Origin: Nitzschia sp. pyKryTriq1
Lineage: Eukaryota; Bacillariophyta; Bacillariophyceae; Bacillariales; Bacillariaceae
Assembly: GCA_956465555.1 (NCBI GenBank)
Contig: OY101121.1
Location: forward strand, 1,884,722-1,948,721
DNA length: 64,000 bases
Direction: 5' to 3'
Both the position numbers and the translations under genes were made by a program. Below the pieces are notes generated by a model, which worked only from the letters and a program-made list of their open reading frames with translations, did not search any database and had not been told where the DNA came from. Shown here piece after piece: positions 30,383-41,455 of this stretch (its first letter is position 1; each line of letters begins with the position of its first letter).

Positions 30383-31153
30383 TCAATGAGCGTCCACGCC
30401 TTGCCGGATGCACTTGTTCACGACCCCCGCAAGATGCTTGTTCTCCAGAGCTGCACACACGCGTTCTTTGTCTCTCAGCTGTTTGTTGATTGCCTTTTCG
30501 CTAGCATGAGTTCCTGGTTCTATCTGCACATTGATCTTAAATCTCGACGGGAGCGACCTTAGTAGCTTGACTCGTAAACAAAGGCCGATCAAAGTCGCCA
30601 TGCTGCAATGAGGAATGGTCGGAGTAAATCGAATTTCGACTATCGATGCCTGTTCACTGTCTTTGACTTCTACCTGCTCCAAGCTCACCACTGCCAACTG
30701 TTCGAGTGTGTGTGGGTGCTCTGGATCTTGTATGTTTCGGATGATATCAAAAATCTCTTCAGCGTCTATCATGTCTCGGCGCATACCGGGTGTTTCCACT
30801 GTTGTAGGCTGCAGTGGTGATCCTGTCTTGGTTTCCTCCGACAAGCAAATAGTAGGGTAAGCCATCATGTCCTGCAGAGAAGATGATATTGATGATGAGT
30901 TTGGAAGGGACAATCCTACATTTTCTAACAAAGCAACCCCTTTCCCATGCGTCGACTTGGAGACGTCCAGGAGTGCTTGTAGAATCGCCTTGTCCTCGGG
31001 AGTAGTGGGAACCCACGAAGCGTCGGGAGTATCGTTCGTGAAGCTGCCAAGTTGGGACCACTCAAAGGGCGTCCGCCTTGAATGCGATCGTTCCTTGTTG
31101 TCCACGGAACGGATTGTGGGGTTTGCATTCTCCTTTGGAGCTTCAGGGTTCAT
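30383..31153 (-). CDS. CIAO2: CIAO2 / MIP18 (FAM96) cytosolic Fe-S targeting protein
   Basis: ATG 31153 gives 256 aa; the upstream in-frame extension is a palindrome-rich leader. The C-terminal ~150 residues match FAM96: [68 protein letters not shown] and [19 protein letters not shown]. The hyper-reactive Cys lies in [13 protein letters not shown]18 with MMS19 and CIAO1 delivers 4Fe-4S clusters to nuclear and cytosolic enzymes such as DNA polymerases and helicases. The first ~95 residues are a poorly conserved extension, longer than in human CIAO2B. The tail [11 protein letters not shown] ends as in the family. Confidence 0.93.
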   Translation of the reverse strand: MNPEAPKENANPTIRSVDNKERSHSRRTPFEWSQLGSFTNDTPDASWVPTTPEDKAILQALLDVSKSTHGKGVALLENVGLSLPNSSSISSSLQDMMAYPTICLSEETKTGSPLQPTTVETPGMRRDMIDAEEIFDIIRNIQDPEHPHTLEQLAVVSLEQVEVKDSEQASIVEIRFTPTIPHCSMATLIGLCLRVKLLRSLPSRFKINVQIEPGTHASEKAINKQLRDKERVCAALENKHLAGVVNKCIRQGVDAH

Positions 31154-31912
31154 GGTAACAATCGACAATCGACAGGTATTATGAATATTATCGTACCGGT
31201 ATGAAAGGTGAAAGGTGCAATTGTACACATACAGTATTTTATTGTCCTCGCGTGTGTTTGCGTGTTTGCGGCGCAAAATAAGAGATCGGTTATTACCGGC
31301 ACTTGTGTACTGGTACAGTACCGGTATGTACCGGTACAGTAACATACCGATATGGTCGGTGGTCCCAGGAAAAGTTACAGTCGTCCAGGTCGATGATTCC
31401 GGATTTCTGCGTGTATAACTACAGTACACACCGTTCAGTACATAGCCCCTGGCTGTACCGGTACACGTGCAGACGGTCACGGGACTGTCTGCTGTCTGTA
31501 CCAGGTACCGGTACGTACGTTACCAGTACATGTACCTGGTACCGGTACTGTATGATGTACTTCGTACACGTCGTACTGTAGGGGGTCTTCGCATAATCTC
31601 TGTCGCGATTTTCGCGTTGATGATGATTCGCGATCTTTGCTTTTATTTGCAGTTTGAGCGCGAGAGGCGGTGGTGTGGTGTCATCATTCAACGTTCATCA
31701 TTCCTACTGCAGATGTACGACTAATCTCAACACTTGGAAGCCCCTTCGACCGTTGCAGGTGTACTATTACGAGTACAAGTTCGACACTATTGTTGCTTGG
31801 ACAGTCAGTCAGTTTGTGAGAAAGTACGTAGACTACGGTCTGTAGAGGAAAGAAAGAACCAAAAAGCAATCAATCAATTTAAGTCGACCAATCAATCAAT
31901 CAATCAATCATC
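31154..31912. other. Divergent promoter region, densest GTACC motif cluster
   Basis: The spacer between CIAO2 (-) and the tetraspan gene (+) holds at least six GTACCGGTAC-like palindromes between 31190 and 31555. Examples are GTACCGGTATGTACCGGTAC (31318-31337) and CTGGTACCGGTAC (31534-31546). It ends in an (ATCA)n run at the tetraspan start. Overlapping open frames here are repeat artefacts. Confidence 0.7.
31890..31912. repeat. (ATCA)n microsatellite in 5' leader
   Basis: About five ATCA/AATC units lie immediately before the start codon at 31913. Confidence 0.9.
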
Positions 31913-32440
31913 ATGTCGTCGAAAGCTTACGGAACAGTTCCCATGATCTCCACCGAGCAGACAACTACGGGTACCGTGATTGCCGTCAAGAACAAACAAG
32001 GGCATTCGTGCTGTGGCGGATGTTGCGATGTGCGACGAGCTGTAATCGTGGTGGATCTGGTCATGATTGCATTTCTTATTATTGATATTTTTGGAATTGC
32101 GTCGTTGGGCCTCAGTGACGAGCCTTTGGACGATGACGAACTACAAGCGGCCCTCGACAGGACGAATAGTGGTTTCAAGATATTTTTCTTTGTACTGGAG
32201 ATCGTTCTACTGAGCGTTGCAATATGGGGAGCCGTGACGTTTTCAGCCCCAAAAGTCGGGGTCGGGTTGGGGGTCTTTGGTATTGGTTGTGTAATGAGTC
32301 TCATTGAATTCAACCTACCAGCTGTTGTGACAGCGGGTCTCTTTGCCTATCCTCATTACTTCTTGTACCGAGAAATCGTCGTCGGGATCATGTCAGAAGA
32401 AAACTACTACAACGAGGAGCAGAGCTGTTGTTGTGTGTAG
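31913..32440 (+). CDS. Small tetraspan membrane protein with Cys-rich termini, unknown
   Basis: This is a 175-aa single-exon protein. It has four predicted hydrophobic segments: AVIVVDLVMIAFLIIDIFGI, IFFFVLEIVLLSVAIWGAV, VGVGLGVFGIGCVMSLIEF and LPAVVTAGLFAYPHYFLY. Cys clusters flank them: GHSCCGGCCDVRR before the first and EQSCCCV at the C-terminus. The Cys clusters are plausible palmitoylation or metal-binding sites. A soluble acidic loop (SDEPLDDDELQAALDRTNSG) lies between TM1 and TM2. I do not recognise the family. Similar small four-pass proteins of unknown function are common in stramenopiles. Confidence 0.7.
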   Translation: MSSKAYGTVPMISTEQTTTGTVIAVKNKQGHSCCGGCCDVRRAVIVVDLVMIAFLIIDIFGIASLGLSDEPLDDDELQAALDRTNSGFKIFFFVLEIVLLSVAIWGAVTFSAPKVGVGLGVFGIGCVMSLIEFNLPAVVTAGLFAYPHYFLYREIVVGIMSEENYYNEEQSCCCV

Positions 32441-32631
32441 TCAACGCATGGTGAAGGACGAAGTCATATTGATTTATGTAAGAAAAATACGAATATGTAA
32501 TAATATTGCAAAATTTCCTTCGTCCGAGCCATTCGACACTTTCGCCCTATGATACGAGTATGGTCCTAGGAGGAGGGCTGGAGACTGCGGCTCGAATGGA
32601 GCGAGTTTTATAGTAGCTGTACGAGAGGATT

Positions 32632-33851
32632 CTACACAAAGCGAGCCAATGGGCCACCCTCTTGGACGCAAATTTCTGGAGGTTCAAAGTCAAATAAGAA
32701 GTAATCCAACGCCAGAAACTCGCAAAGCTCCAGAATTGTTTGGTCTTGCAGGAGATCTCGTCTTGATGGAAAATACTCGGCCTTTACAGCGTTCGCGGAG
32801 GAATCGCGGCCCTTGACTGAATCGGTGTAATTGTGGAACCCGGCGATCTCAAGAACAGCTCCCATCTCGTGAAGATCTCCAACTAGCTTCACATGATGGT
32901 CGATGTGACCATTCTCGTCAATCATATAATTTACCTGAGGATGTGCATGCCTGTAGCATAGAAGCAAAAGGGAAGCAGATAGTGGGTGTGAGCAGATAGT
33001 CGATACTCGAAACAGAACCTGGCGCCCAGGATGACATAGATTTTCGAAACTCACATGTGACACGAGACCGTTAAGTCTGGAAATGTGAAGTCGATGACTT
33101 CGTGAAGGAAGGCTCGGGCGCGAAAATCGTACTCTTCGTCCAACCAGTTGAGAGTGCTGTGTGATTCGAACCCCCCTAAGGAAATCTCTCCTTCGTACTG
33201 ACGGAAGCCACACTCTGCCCAAGCAGAGAGAAATCTATCAATCGGATCACGCACAAAAGCGACCCATTGTCGATTCTGAATCCATTCCTCGGAAAGATAC
33301 GATTGCTTTCCGCCAACGAGGTCAACGATAGTGGTACCCCCATTCTTCCAAATATGTAGAAATGCAAATTGTGGGGAAATAACAACCGCAGCATATTGCT
33401 GGGGTTGAGTTTGAAATCGGACCCTGGCTTCGAACTCGGATGAAATCCGTGACTTGCGAGCGAGAAACTTGCGTTGATGGTAAGATGATCGCAAAGATCC
33501 TTGGTCGACCAAACGATCGAAATATTCATCCTCAGGGACCGGGAATTCTCTTTTCTGATGTGCACTGGTTTGCTCAATCTTGGGTTGCTCAATCTTGGTA
33601 GAAGAAATTTCCTCGTTATTTTCGGCACCTCGCATACTGGTCTTGGTAATTGCCGTTGCGAAGAAAGTTTGTTTTCCTGAAACCAAACCTCCAATTACAA
33701 ACAATGAGAGCATGATGTATAGAAAGAGGCAAATCTTTGCTACAAAACGGCATATTTCCTTCATTTTGAGGTAGGGTGTAGAAGTCAAATTATTTTGACA
33801 CACGAAAGAGCTCGATGATTCCTTCTGTTCCTCTTCGTCCATCATCATCAT
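32632..33851 (-). CDS. Golgi-type sulfotransferase (type II membrane), 2 exons
   Basis: Exons 33851-33055 and 32950-32632 are joined across a 104-nt GTGAGT...TACAG intron (phase 2), giving 371 aa. A signal anchor (ICLFLYIMLSLFVIGGLVSG) follows a short N-terminus. The PAPS-binding 5' loop is AFLHIWKNGGTTIVDLVGG. The 3'-phosphate block is WVAFVRDPIDRFLSAWAECG. After splicing, SCHMHAHPQVNYMIDENG continues the sulfotransferase-2 pattern ('PQ..Y'). Such enzymes sulfate glycan hydroxyls in the Golgi, which fits diatoms' sulfated polysaccharides. The acceptor is unknown. Several Met codons (33851 to 33840) leave the start uncertain by a few residues. Confidence 0.85.
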
Positions 33852-34255
33852 CGTACCATTCAAACCATCGTCGTCAACGAGACAACAACAACTTTTATGA
33901 CATCCTCTGCTTCTTCTCTCTTCTCATCATCGGCATCATCTTCTATCGATACAAAAAAATTCAAACGTCTCTGACGCGCACGCGCGACTGTCAACCGCTA
34001 ACGGTCGGCGAAAAATAACGGCGGTGATCGCGCCCCATTTTCAGTTGTCTCCCCTCTATTATAATTCCCCCATATTCTCAGTCGAGTTAGTCACAGCGCT
34101 TTTATTTTTCTCACGATGATGGATGATGGCGATGAACGATGAATGATGAATGATGCTGCAAGCGGAAAAAAAACTAGAAACTGTAGAGTTGCAGGCTACG
34201 CTGTATTTAATTGTCGATGATTGCTCGCTGATTACCCATCACTGTTATTGCACGT
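33852..34255. other. Divergent spacer, no gene seen
   Basis: This 404-bp AT-rich region lies between the sulfotransferase (-) and SMYD-like (+) genes, with GATGATG-rich stretches near 34115-34155. No motif beyond simple sequence is seen. Confidence 0.6.
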
Positions 34256-36016
34256 ATGGACTCTGAGCAGTCCTCATCCTCGCAGGGAAAACTCTGTTGT
34301 GCCTGTGGAGAACCTCCTCGAGTAGCCGCAGCAGCAGCAGCAGCATTATCCGAGGGAGGTAACGTTGTCATTCCGTTGAAACGTTGCTCCCGCTGCCGTC
34401 AAGTTTGGTACCACGACCTTGCGTGTCAAAAGAATCATTTTCCAAAACACAAGAAGGAATGCCGTCAATGGGCTGGGTCGGTTGTCCCTGTCACTGATGA
34501 TGGTGGCAAAACAAACTCTCAAACTCGGAACCTAAAAGTGCGAGTGGAGGCCCGACCGAGCAGGGGGAACTGTCTCGTAGCATCGGAAACGATCCGAAAA
34601 CAAGAGCGGATTATTTCAGGCTCGGGTGGAGACAATTCTTGGTCGCCATTGGTTCCACCTGTTTTATTGGAAAGCCAAAGATGGAGCCGCTGTACTTTTT
34701 GCTTCAAAAAGCTCGAAGCACCTACGTTTCGCTACGACGAAAATACAGTCAAAGGGAACCAACATCCGTATCCTCTGTTGTTTTGTTCTGAAGAATGTCG
34801 CTACAAAGGCAGAGACGTCGGCTTTGATAAGGAAGAGCTCGCAGTCATTCGATTATATGAACGACGTGGGGCTGTCAGGATATTCTCCACGGCGATTCTG
34901 CTGTACCGAATTTACTTCTCTGCGAGGACCGATTCCAGCAAGGACGTGGCAAAGCAAGTCGAACGGCTTCAATGCAAGATTCCTCAGGATGGAGCCTCTA
35001 CTTCTTCCAGTCATAACGCAGATGATCCGAGCTATCACCACTCTCAGGCTGTCATGGCTACGGTTGTTGCCATGCTCCAAGTTTCAGGAGACTTTGGGAT
35101 GTTCGTTCCGCCAAGTACTGACATGGAGGATATGGTCAATCGTATCAAGATCAATGGCTTCAGTATCGCCGATGGAGAATCTATTGCTATGGGTATTGGT
35201 ATTTACTCGATTCCAAGTTTTATGAACCATTCGTGTCGACCAAACACCGTTCAGACATTTCTCTACGGCCATAATCTTCCTCCATCCTTGTTCCTGACGT
35301 CCTACGATGATATTAACGCTGGTGAAGAGATTCTCATATCCTACCTCGACAATTCGTGCCCTCGTCATCTCCGTCGTCAGAGACTACTGAGTGATTACTT
35401 TTTTTCCTGTGGCTGTGATGCCTGTGCAGACTCCGAGTTGGAATCACAAATCATGGGGGTCAAATGCCCACGTTGTCACGACACTCAGCGACCAGTTCAA
35501 GTAGTGGAAAACTTGGCACCGGCACCCCGCTTATTGCGATGCATTCCTTGTCAAAATATGGATTTTAGCAATCAGATAAGGTCTCTCGAATTGTTCGAAC
35601 AACTAGAGAGTAATGCGGATATTTCAACGCTAGATCGGCACAACAAGGATCTAAAGCAGGTATGCCTCCCGGGATCTTGGTATGTGCAGGAGTCTGGCGA
35701 TCGACTCGTGCATGCCTTTCTAGAAAAGCTGGGTCAGACTAAGACGATTCAAGAGCAAGAAGAATATGCCAAAAGGTCGTTAGTGGTATTGCAGGAATTG
35801 CTGAGTCATGTTCCTACATGGAACACAAGCAGTCGGGAGTTTCGGGGATCAATTCAATGGTTCCAAGAGGCCAAGCTACGCCTTTTCCTTGAACCGGACC
35901 CACGCAGTGCTATACAATTGTTGGAAAAGGCTCTGAGGATGCTATCTTTCTACTACCCAAGAAATCATGAGCTTCTACAGAATCTATCCACATCTCTCAT
36001 TGAAGCGCGAATGTAA
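34256..36016 (+). CDS. SMYD-type SET and MYND domain protein
   Basis: This is a 586-aa intronless protein. The N-terminal MYND zinc finger spans about residues 14-70: LCCACGEPP, an Ala run, then RCSRCRQVWYHDLACQKNHF and PKHKKECRQW. It is interrupted by an alanine-rich insert. A split SET domain follows. Its substrate/cofactor core includes YSIPSFMNHSCRPNTVQTFL and INAGEEILISYLD, and the post-SET zinc cluster FSCGCDACADS (with C-x2-C further on) is present. SMYD proteins methylate histone or non-histone lysines. The C-terminal helical region (TPR-like) is also present. The NHSC and GEEILISY signatures are intact, so catalytic activity is plausible. Confidence 0.9.
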   Translation: MDSEQSSSSQGKLCCACGEPPRVAAAAAAALSEGGNVVIPLKRCSRCRQVWYHDLACQKNHFPKHKKECRQWAGSVVPVTDDGGKTNSQTRNLKVRVEARPSRGNCLVASETIRKQERIISGSGGDNSWSPLVPPVLLESQRWSRCTFCFKKLEAPTFRYDENTVKGNQHPYPLLFCSEECRYKGRDVGFDKEELAVIRLYERRGAVRIFSTAILLYRIYFSARTDSSKDVAKQVERLQCKIPQDGASTSSSHNADDPSYHHSQAVMATVVAMLQVSGDFGMFVPPSTDMEDMVNRIKINGFSIADGESIAMGIGIYSIPSFMNHSCRPNTVQTFLYGHNLPPSLFLTSYDDINAGEEILISYLDNSCPRHLRRQRLLSDYFFSCGCDACADSELESQIMGVKCPRCHDTQRPVQVVENLAPAPRLLRCIPCQNMDFSNQIRSLELFEQLESNADISTLDRHNKDLKQVCLPGSWYVQESGDRLVHAFLEKLGQTKTIQEQEEYAKRSLVVLQELLSHVPTWNTSSREFRGSIQWFQEAKLRLFLEPDPRSAIQLLEKALRMLSFYYPRNHELLQNLSTSLIEARM

Positions 36017-36557
36017 TGGCTCCAATATTAGGGATCATTCACATCCTCTCTCTACTATTGTATCAGCAAGGTAAGTCTTCTGGTAGTAGAAGAAAATTAC
36101 TTCTACTCCTTCTATCTTATTTTCATGGAACAGTTCCAGTTCTTCAGGCTACCGGTACAAGTACCGCACTGGACCGTACTGGCATCACTTGAATGCGTGC
36201 CACCCGCGAACTCCGCGCGCACGATCTCGTGTTGCACGCAGTGGTACAGACTACGAAGTGAGTGACTGACTGACTCAGTCGTGTCCCGCACAGACGTACG
36301 TACGAAGGCGTGAATTTCTAGCGACATGAGTTGCGTGATGAGATGATGTCAACACGTCAGCGAAGTGATGTCGCGGGGTTTGCGATCCTCTCTATTATTA
36401 CGCTGTACAAAGGCATGCGAGAAACCTGCCCATCACAAGGCAAACGAACCTCGCCGCGATCCATTTCCTTAGAGCCGCCTGTTCGGATCGGATCATTTAG
36501 TCAAGTAACTTTTCTTCTTGCCTATCCCATTATTCTGTTGAAGACGACAATAGAAAG
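36017..36557. other. Intergenic, no gene seen
   Basis: This 541-bp spacer precedes the FtsH gene, with TACCGGTACAAGTACCG near 36152-36168. No gene is supported. Confidence 0.6.
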
Positions 36558-38721
36558 ATGAAGTTCGCAATCACAGCTACGATGGGGCTTTTGCTCGCCG
36601 AGCAGGCCGCTGCCTTCGCCCCTTTCACACCACTCTCCCAAAAGTATAACACCAAGAGCTCGTCTTCTCGCTCCATGGCCATGGGCGTAGACATGCCACC
36701 TGCTCAGAGCGTGGAGGTTCCTGTCATCCAAAAGAGTTCGTACGGGCCCACCGATGTGCGATACTCTGACTTTTTGAGACTTGTGAATTCCGACAAGATC
36801 GAAAAAGTGACTTTCTCAGCCGACGGCACGCAACTGTTGGGGGTTGATGTCGATGGTACTCGAGTTAAGATTGAAGCCCTTCCAAATGACCCCGATCTAT
36901 TGACTCAGCTCACCAACCATAAGGTACGTCCCTGAGTACGTATTGAACCAACATGATCCTGCACGTCGTACGGCTCTCACATGTTATTTGAAAAAGGTTG
37001 ATGTCACCGTTTTGCCAACACAAGAGGCCAGCGGGCTTGGAGAACTTGCACAGAGCCTCATCTTCCCAGCTGCCCTCTTTGCCGGTCTCTTCTTCCTTAG
37101 CCGTCGATCGGGTGGTGCCGGAGGCATGGGCGGAATGGGTGGAAACAATCCCATGGGCTTCGGAAAGTCCAAGGCTCAAATTCAAATGGTCCCTGATACC
37201 GGTGTTACCTTTGATGACGTTGCTGGATGCGACGGTGCCAAGCTTGAATTGGCTGAAGTTGTCGACTTCTTGAAGCAGCCTGAGGCTTACACCAAGAACG
37301 GCTGCCGAATTCCCCGAGGTGTTATCCTCGATGGACCTCCCGGTACCGGTAAGACTTTGTTGGCGAAGGCTGTTGCTGGAGAAGCCGGTGTTCCTTTCAT
37401 CAGCATTTCTGGTTCCGAGTTCGTGGAAATGTTTGTCGGTGTGGGTGCGTCACGTGTCCGTGACATTTTCGGACAAGCCAAGAAGAACGCTCCGTGTATC
37501 ATCTTCATTGATGAGATTGATGCTGTTGGACGTCAACGTGGTGCTGGATACGCTGGAGGAAACGACGAGCGTGAACAAACGGTGAATCAAATCTTAGTTG
37601 AGATGGACGGTTTCGACGGTAACCCAGGAGTTATCACCATTGCTGCCACAAACAGAATTGATATTTTGGATTCCGCCTTGCTTCGACCTGGTCGCTTCGA
37701 CAGAAAGGTCACCGTTGACCTCCCTGACTTCAAGGGACGCACCCGCATTTTGGGAGTACACTCGCGAGGAAAGCCTCTAGAACCAGATGTAGATTTGGAG
37801 GCCATTTCTCGTCGTACTCCTGGTTTCTCTGGAGCCCAATTGGAGAACTTGATGAACGAGGCTGCCATTTCTGCCGCCCGTAAGGCCAAGAACACCATTG
37901 GTTGGGAAGAGATTGATGGGGCCGTCGACCGTGTCATGGTTGGACTTGAAAAGAAGGGCGGAAACCAAGTCGCCAAGCAAAAGCAGCTTGTTGCATACCA
38001 CGAAGTAAGATTTGTCCGTTGGCAACTTGCTTGATTATCGTTATGGCTGAATCTCACTCACTTTTTTACTCAGGCTGGCCACGCTATTGTTGGAGCTCTC
38101 GTTCCTGATTATGACCAAGTACAAAAAATCTCTATTATCCCCACGTCGAATGGAGCTGGAGGTTTGACTTTCTTTGCTCCTCAAGAATCTCGTTTGGAGT
38201 CTGGTATGTACAGCAAGCAATACTTGGAGTCTCAACTCGCTGTGGCGCTTGGTGGACGTCTGGCTGAAGAAATTATTTATGGAGAGGACATGGTCACAAC
38301 TGGTGCTTCTAACGATATTCAACAGGTCGCCAACATCGCCAAGCGCATGGTTAAGGAATGGGGCATGTCTGACAAGGTCGGTCGTGTGGCTTTGTCGGAG
38401 CCCGGTGGTCAAGGTCCTTTCATGGGACGAATGATGTTGCAAAGACAGACGACGTGGGGAAACAAGATTTCTTTGGTTGTCGAACAAGAGGTTGAGCGTT
38501 TGGTCAACAACAGCTATCTGATTGCGAAGAAAATTTTGAACGACAACAGAGAGTTGTTGGAACACCTGACAAAAACCTTGATGGAACAAGAAGTCGTGTC
38601 TGCCGAAGAATTCCAAATGATGCTTGTCCAGTTCAAGGCCAAGACAGTCGACTATAAGATCATTGGAGAAGAGCGCAATCGCGAACAGCTTCCTTTCCAG
38701 AAGTTGCCCATGTCCATGTAA
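36558..38721 (+). CDS. FTSH: Thylakoid-type FtsH AAA+ metalloprotease, 3 exons
   Basis: Exons 36558-36923, 36997-38004 and 38074-38721 are joined across introns of 73 and 69 nt (both phase 0), giving 673 aa. The N-terminus [25 protein letters not shown] ends in AAAFAP, a textbook diatom plastid import motif. One TM segment ([14 protein letters not shown]) is followed by a GGMGGMGG linker. The AAA+ module has [16 protein letters not shown] and [11 protein letters not shown]. The protease motif HEAGH is at residues 457-461, and the second intron falls exactly between E and A. It resembles the VAR2-type FtsH that removes photodamaged D1 from photosystem II. Codon use is strongly biased (GCT, GTT, CGT-rich), suggesting high expression. 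Confidence 0.95.
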
Positions 38722-39169
38722 TCACGATCTTGGATCATTCTAAGGATCGGATGGTCTAGAGAGGATGTGCCACTCTAACTTATTCTTGATCGTGTATTTA
38801 CATCTTCATTCTTCGCCTGGCTTAGCTTATGATTGAATTATCAGTTTCGTAGACTAATACTCAGGAGTAGGAGCTTCGAGACGACAGACGACCCAAGTTG
38901 GGCGCTTGGGTCGATGTACATCGATACACCACGGACGGAGTACGGTCCGACGAACGGAAATCCGAAGCAGTCGAAGGAGTCAATGAATTCGCAGAATATG
39001 TATTTTTTTCCTGCCAATTTTTTCGCAAGACTCGATACTCGATTTGCAAGGCATCATCGCATCACACTCCTCGTAACACTTGTAGTCCAGGGAGATAATG
39101 ACAATGTGACCATGTTCAGTTCTCATTCAACATTTTGTTCGCATTTCTCTTCCACCGCTTTGCTCCGCC
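38722..39169. other. Spacer; may hide a 5' exon of the LRR gene
   Basis: No gene is recognised. The frame of the following LRR gene stays open upstream of its ATG back to about 39107, and a possible acceptor TTCAG lies near 39118. An upstream exon coding for a signal peptide is therefore possible but not identified. Confidence 0.45.
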
Positions 39170-41005
39170 ATGAAAACACAGGAAGATATTCTATTATCCC
39201 TGATACAGGGTAGAGCAGGCTATGACTTTGCGAGTGGAGAAGTAGGATGGACGCGTGGTAGCGACGCTTGCACCTGGTTTGGAATTACCTGCAACGACGC
39301 TGGTGATGTCACTGGGATTAGCCTCACGGGCTACGCTTTAAAAGCTACCCTCCCTTCAGATTTTTCGGCGCTAAGCATTTTGGAAGTTCTTATTTTGACC
39401 AACTGCGATCTCAGCGGTACAATACCGCCAACAGTAGCGCAGATGACCAATCTTCGCGAGGTGGACTTGAGCCTCAACCACTTGACGGGGGCCCTGCCTT
39501 CTTTTGTCTCGCAAAGACTTACAATTGTATCAATGGCTCACAATATGTTTTCAGGTACCATGCCTTCCCTTGGTTCCACGGGAAGACCTCATCTCATCAC
39601 ATTCAATTTGAAGGTACGTGGCACCTTGCTGTTTTTCTGTCGTCGCAAAACATCGCGTTGGTCCTTGGTCCCGAAACGGAGAAATTTCTGGTTTTTTTCC
39701 TGGACTGATTCACTTTCCTTGTCCTAATAGGATAACCAAATCACTGGAACAATACCGCCGTTTTCTGGTAATTTTGATTCTCTGAGGCACATCGATGTAT
39801 CACAGAATCGGCTGGAGGGGAGATTTATAGAGTCGCTTCAATCGCAGCCGGAATTGCCTTCCCTCGAACGCTTGTACCTCTCTGATAATAATCTATCTGG
39901 AACGTTACCCCCTACAATCACAGACTCACTAAAAGAGCTTCACTGTCAAAATAATCAACTCACGGGCACTATCCCTGCCGCCATGGCCAGGATGGCGGAT
40001 CTTCAAGTACTCCTCTTACACAACAATCGTTTGACTGGGGAAATTCCTCCAGACGTATGCGATCTGAATTTAAACGCGGAATATTTCGCAGGCGGTTCAA
40101 GTTTCGGCAATGAAGATGATGGGATCAATCGTTGGAGACGAATGGAATCTGTCTATAATGGGCGCGACGGCTGCTCGTCAGTTGCTTGCCCGGCTGGATT
40201 CTTCTCCGCGACTGGCCAGTATCCTTGCGAGCCATGTGAGGACCAACGCATGAATCCGTATTTGGGGGCTATCGAGTGCAACCACTTTTCACAGGAAGAA
40301 ATTTTGGAGATTTTCTATAGGGATACCAGCGGTGATATGTGGAGTGACAACTCTTGGGGAAATCCGGGTGTCCCCGTGTGCTCGCGGACGGGAATCACCT
40401 GCGATGGTGATGGCAGCGTTGTCGATCTGTTTCTCCGAAACCAGGGCCTTTCGGGGACGATTCCAGCTGAGATCGGGTTTCTTCCAAATTTGATGAATCT
40501 CGACGTCAGCCACAATTTCCTAACTGGTCATCTGCCTGAAGAGCTCTCTTTGGCCCCACTGGAGAGCTTGACATTGTCCGAGAACTACATGTCCGGTTAT
40601 GTACCTGATTCGTTATGCCGAAAGCAAGGTCTGAATGGAAATGGACGCGATGATGTCTTCAGCTGTGATATTATTGCCTGTCCCATGGGAACCCATCATC
40701 CTCAAGGCCACGCGACACCAGGAAACCCATGTCAGCCTTGCCCAATGGTTGATGGCCTTGTACTTGCAAATACCGACTGTCGGGCTTTGTCCTCACGCTT
40801 ACGCTTGAGTGATTCCGATGATAAGATTCCTGAATGGGGCCAGATTGCATTGGTTTCGTTCGCTGGAGCCTTTTTATTGGTTCTTGGCTTTTGGGTACTA
40901 AGAAAGATCGAGGTTTTGCCTTCTCGTGCTCGGATCCAGCAGTGCGCTCCTGATCCGAAATTGAAAAGAACGACAGACCAAACCAGTCTTCGATCAATCA
41001 CCTGA
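39170..41005 (+). CDS. LRR membrane protein with two ectodomain modules and short tail, 2+ exons
   Basis: Exons 39170-39613 and 39731-41005 are joined across a 117-nt GTACGT...AATAG intron (phase 0), giving at least 572 aa. Each of two modules has a plant-type LRR cap (CTWFGITC; NPGVPVCSRTGITC), several 'L..L.LS.N.LSGTIP' repeats and a Cys-rich closure (VACPAGFFSATGQYPCEPC; IIACPMGTHHPQG...CQPC). One TM (ALVSFAGAFLLVLGFWVL) and a ~50-residue cytoplasmic tail without a kinase complete it. The start MKTQEDILLSLIQ lacks a signal peptide, which a protein of this topology needs, so an upstream exon is probably missing. A receptor-like or surface adhesion role is inferred. Confidence 0.8.
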
Positions 41006-41455
41006 GTTCAATACTTTACTGAAAATGTAGACTAATACGTGCTCTACTAGGTTTGGTCCGCACAAGTGAAAAAATACACCCGGGGGGGATTCCTACAGTA
41101 CCCTACTGGCGGGTACCGGCGGTATACCTGTACCGGTATTGCTAGTAAAGGACGAAGGGATAGTAGGCGGCGACATGTGATCATCAACAGCAATGATTTT
41201 GGATCTTTGACTAATGCGATTGTTTCAGCCAAAGATATTGCTGTCTGTACCTGGTACGTACGTATGGTACGTACGTATGCAATCATCTCGAAAAAAAGCA
41301 CGAGGAAAACACGAAAGATACAAGATATTACGCACAAGATTTTAGATTTTACAGTACAAGTACTCGTATGCGGCCTGCGGCCTGCCGACATTCCCCAACC
41401 TTTACGAGTATCATCTTCATCTTGGTATCGTCCCATTTCAAATTGCGGCCTTGAC
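41006..41455. other. Leader/intergenic, palindrome-rich
   Basis: An open frame continuous with the next gene runs through here but encodes repeat-derived sequence (TACCGGCGGTATACCTGTACCGG, CTGGTACGTACGTATGGTACG). It is better read as promoter and 5' leader. No separate gene is seen. Confidence 0.6.

Noticed and set aside
31215-31724. Overlapping short frames on both strands upstream of the tetraspan gene
   Set aside because: They run through GTACCGGTAC repeats and give Y/V/T-rich repeat peptides.
41066-41455. 130-residue N-terminal extension of the MerA-like protein
   Set aside because: The extension is palindrome-derived and lacks an ATG-supported presequence, while ATG 41456 begins a plausible targeting peptide.
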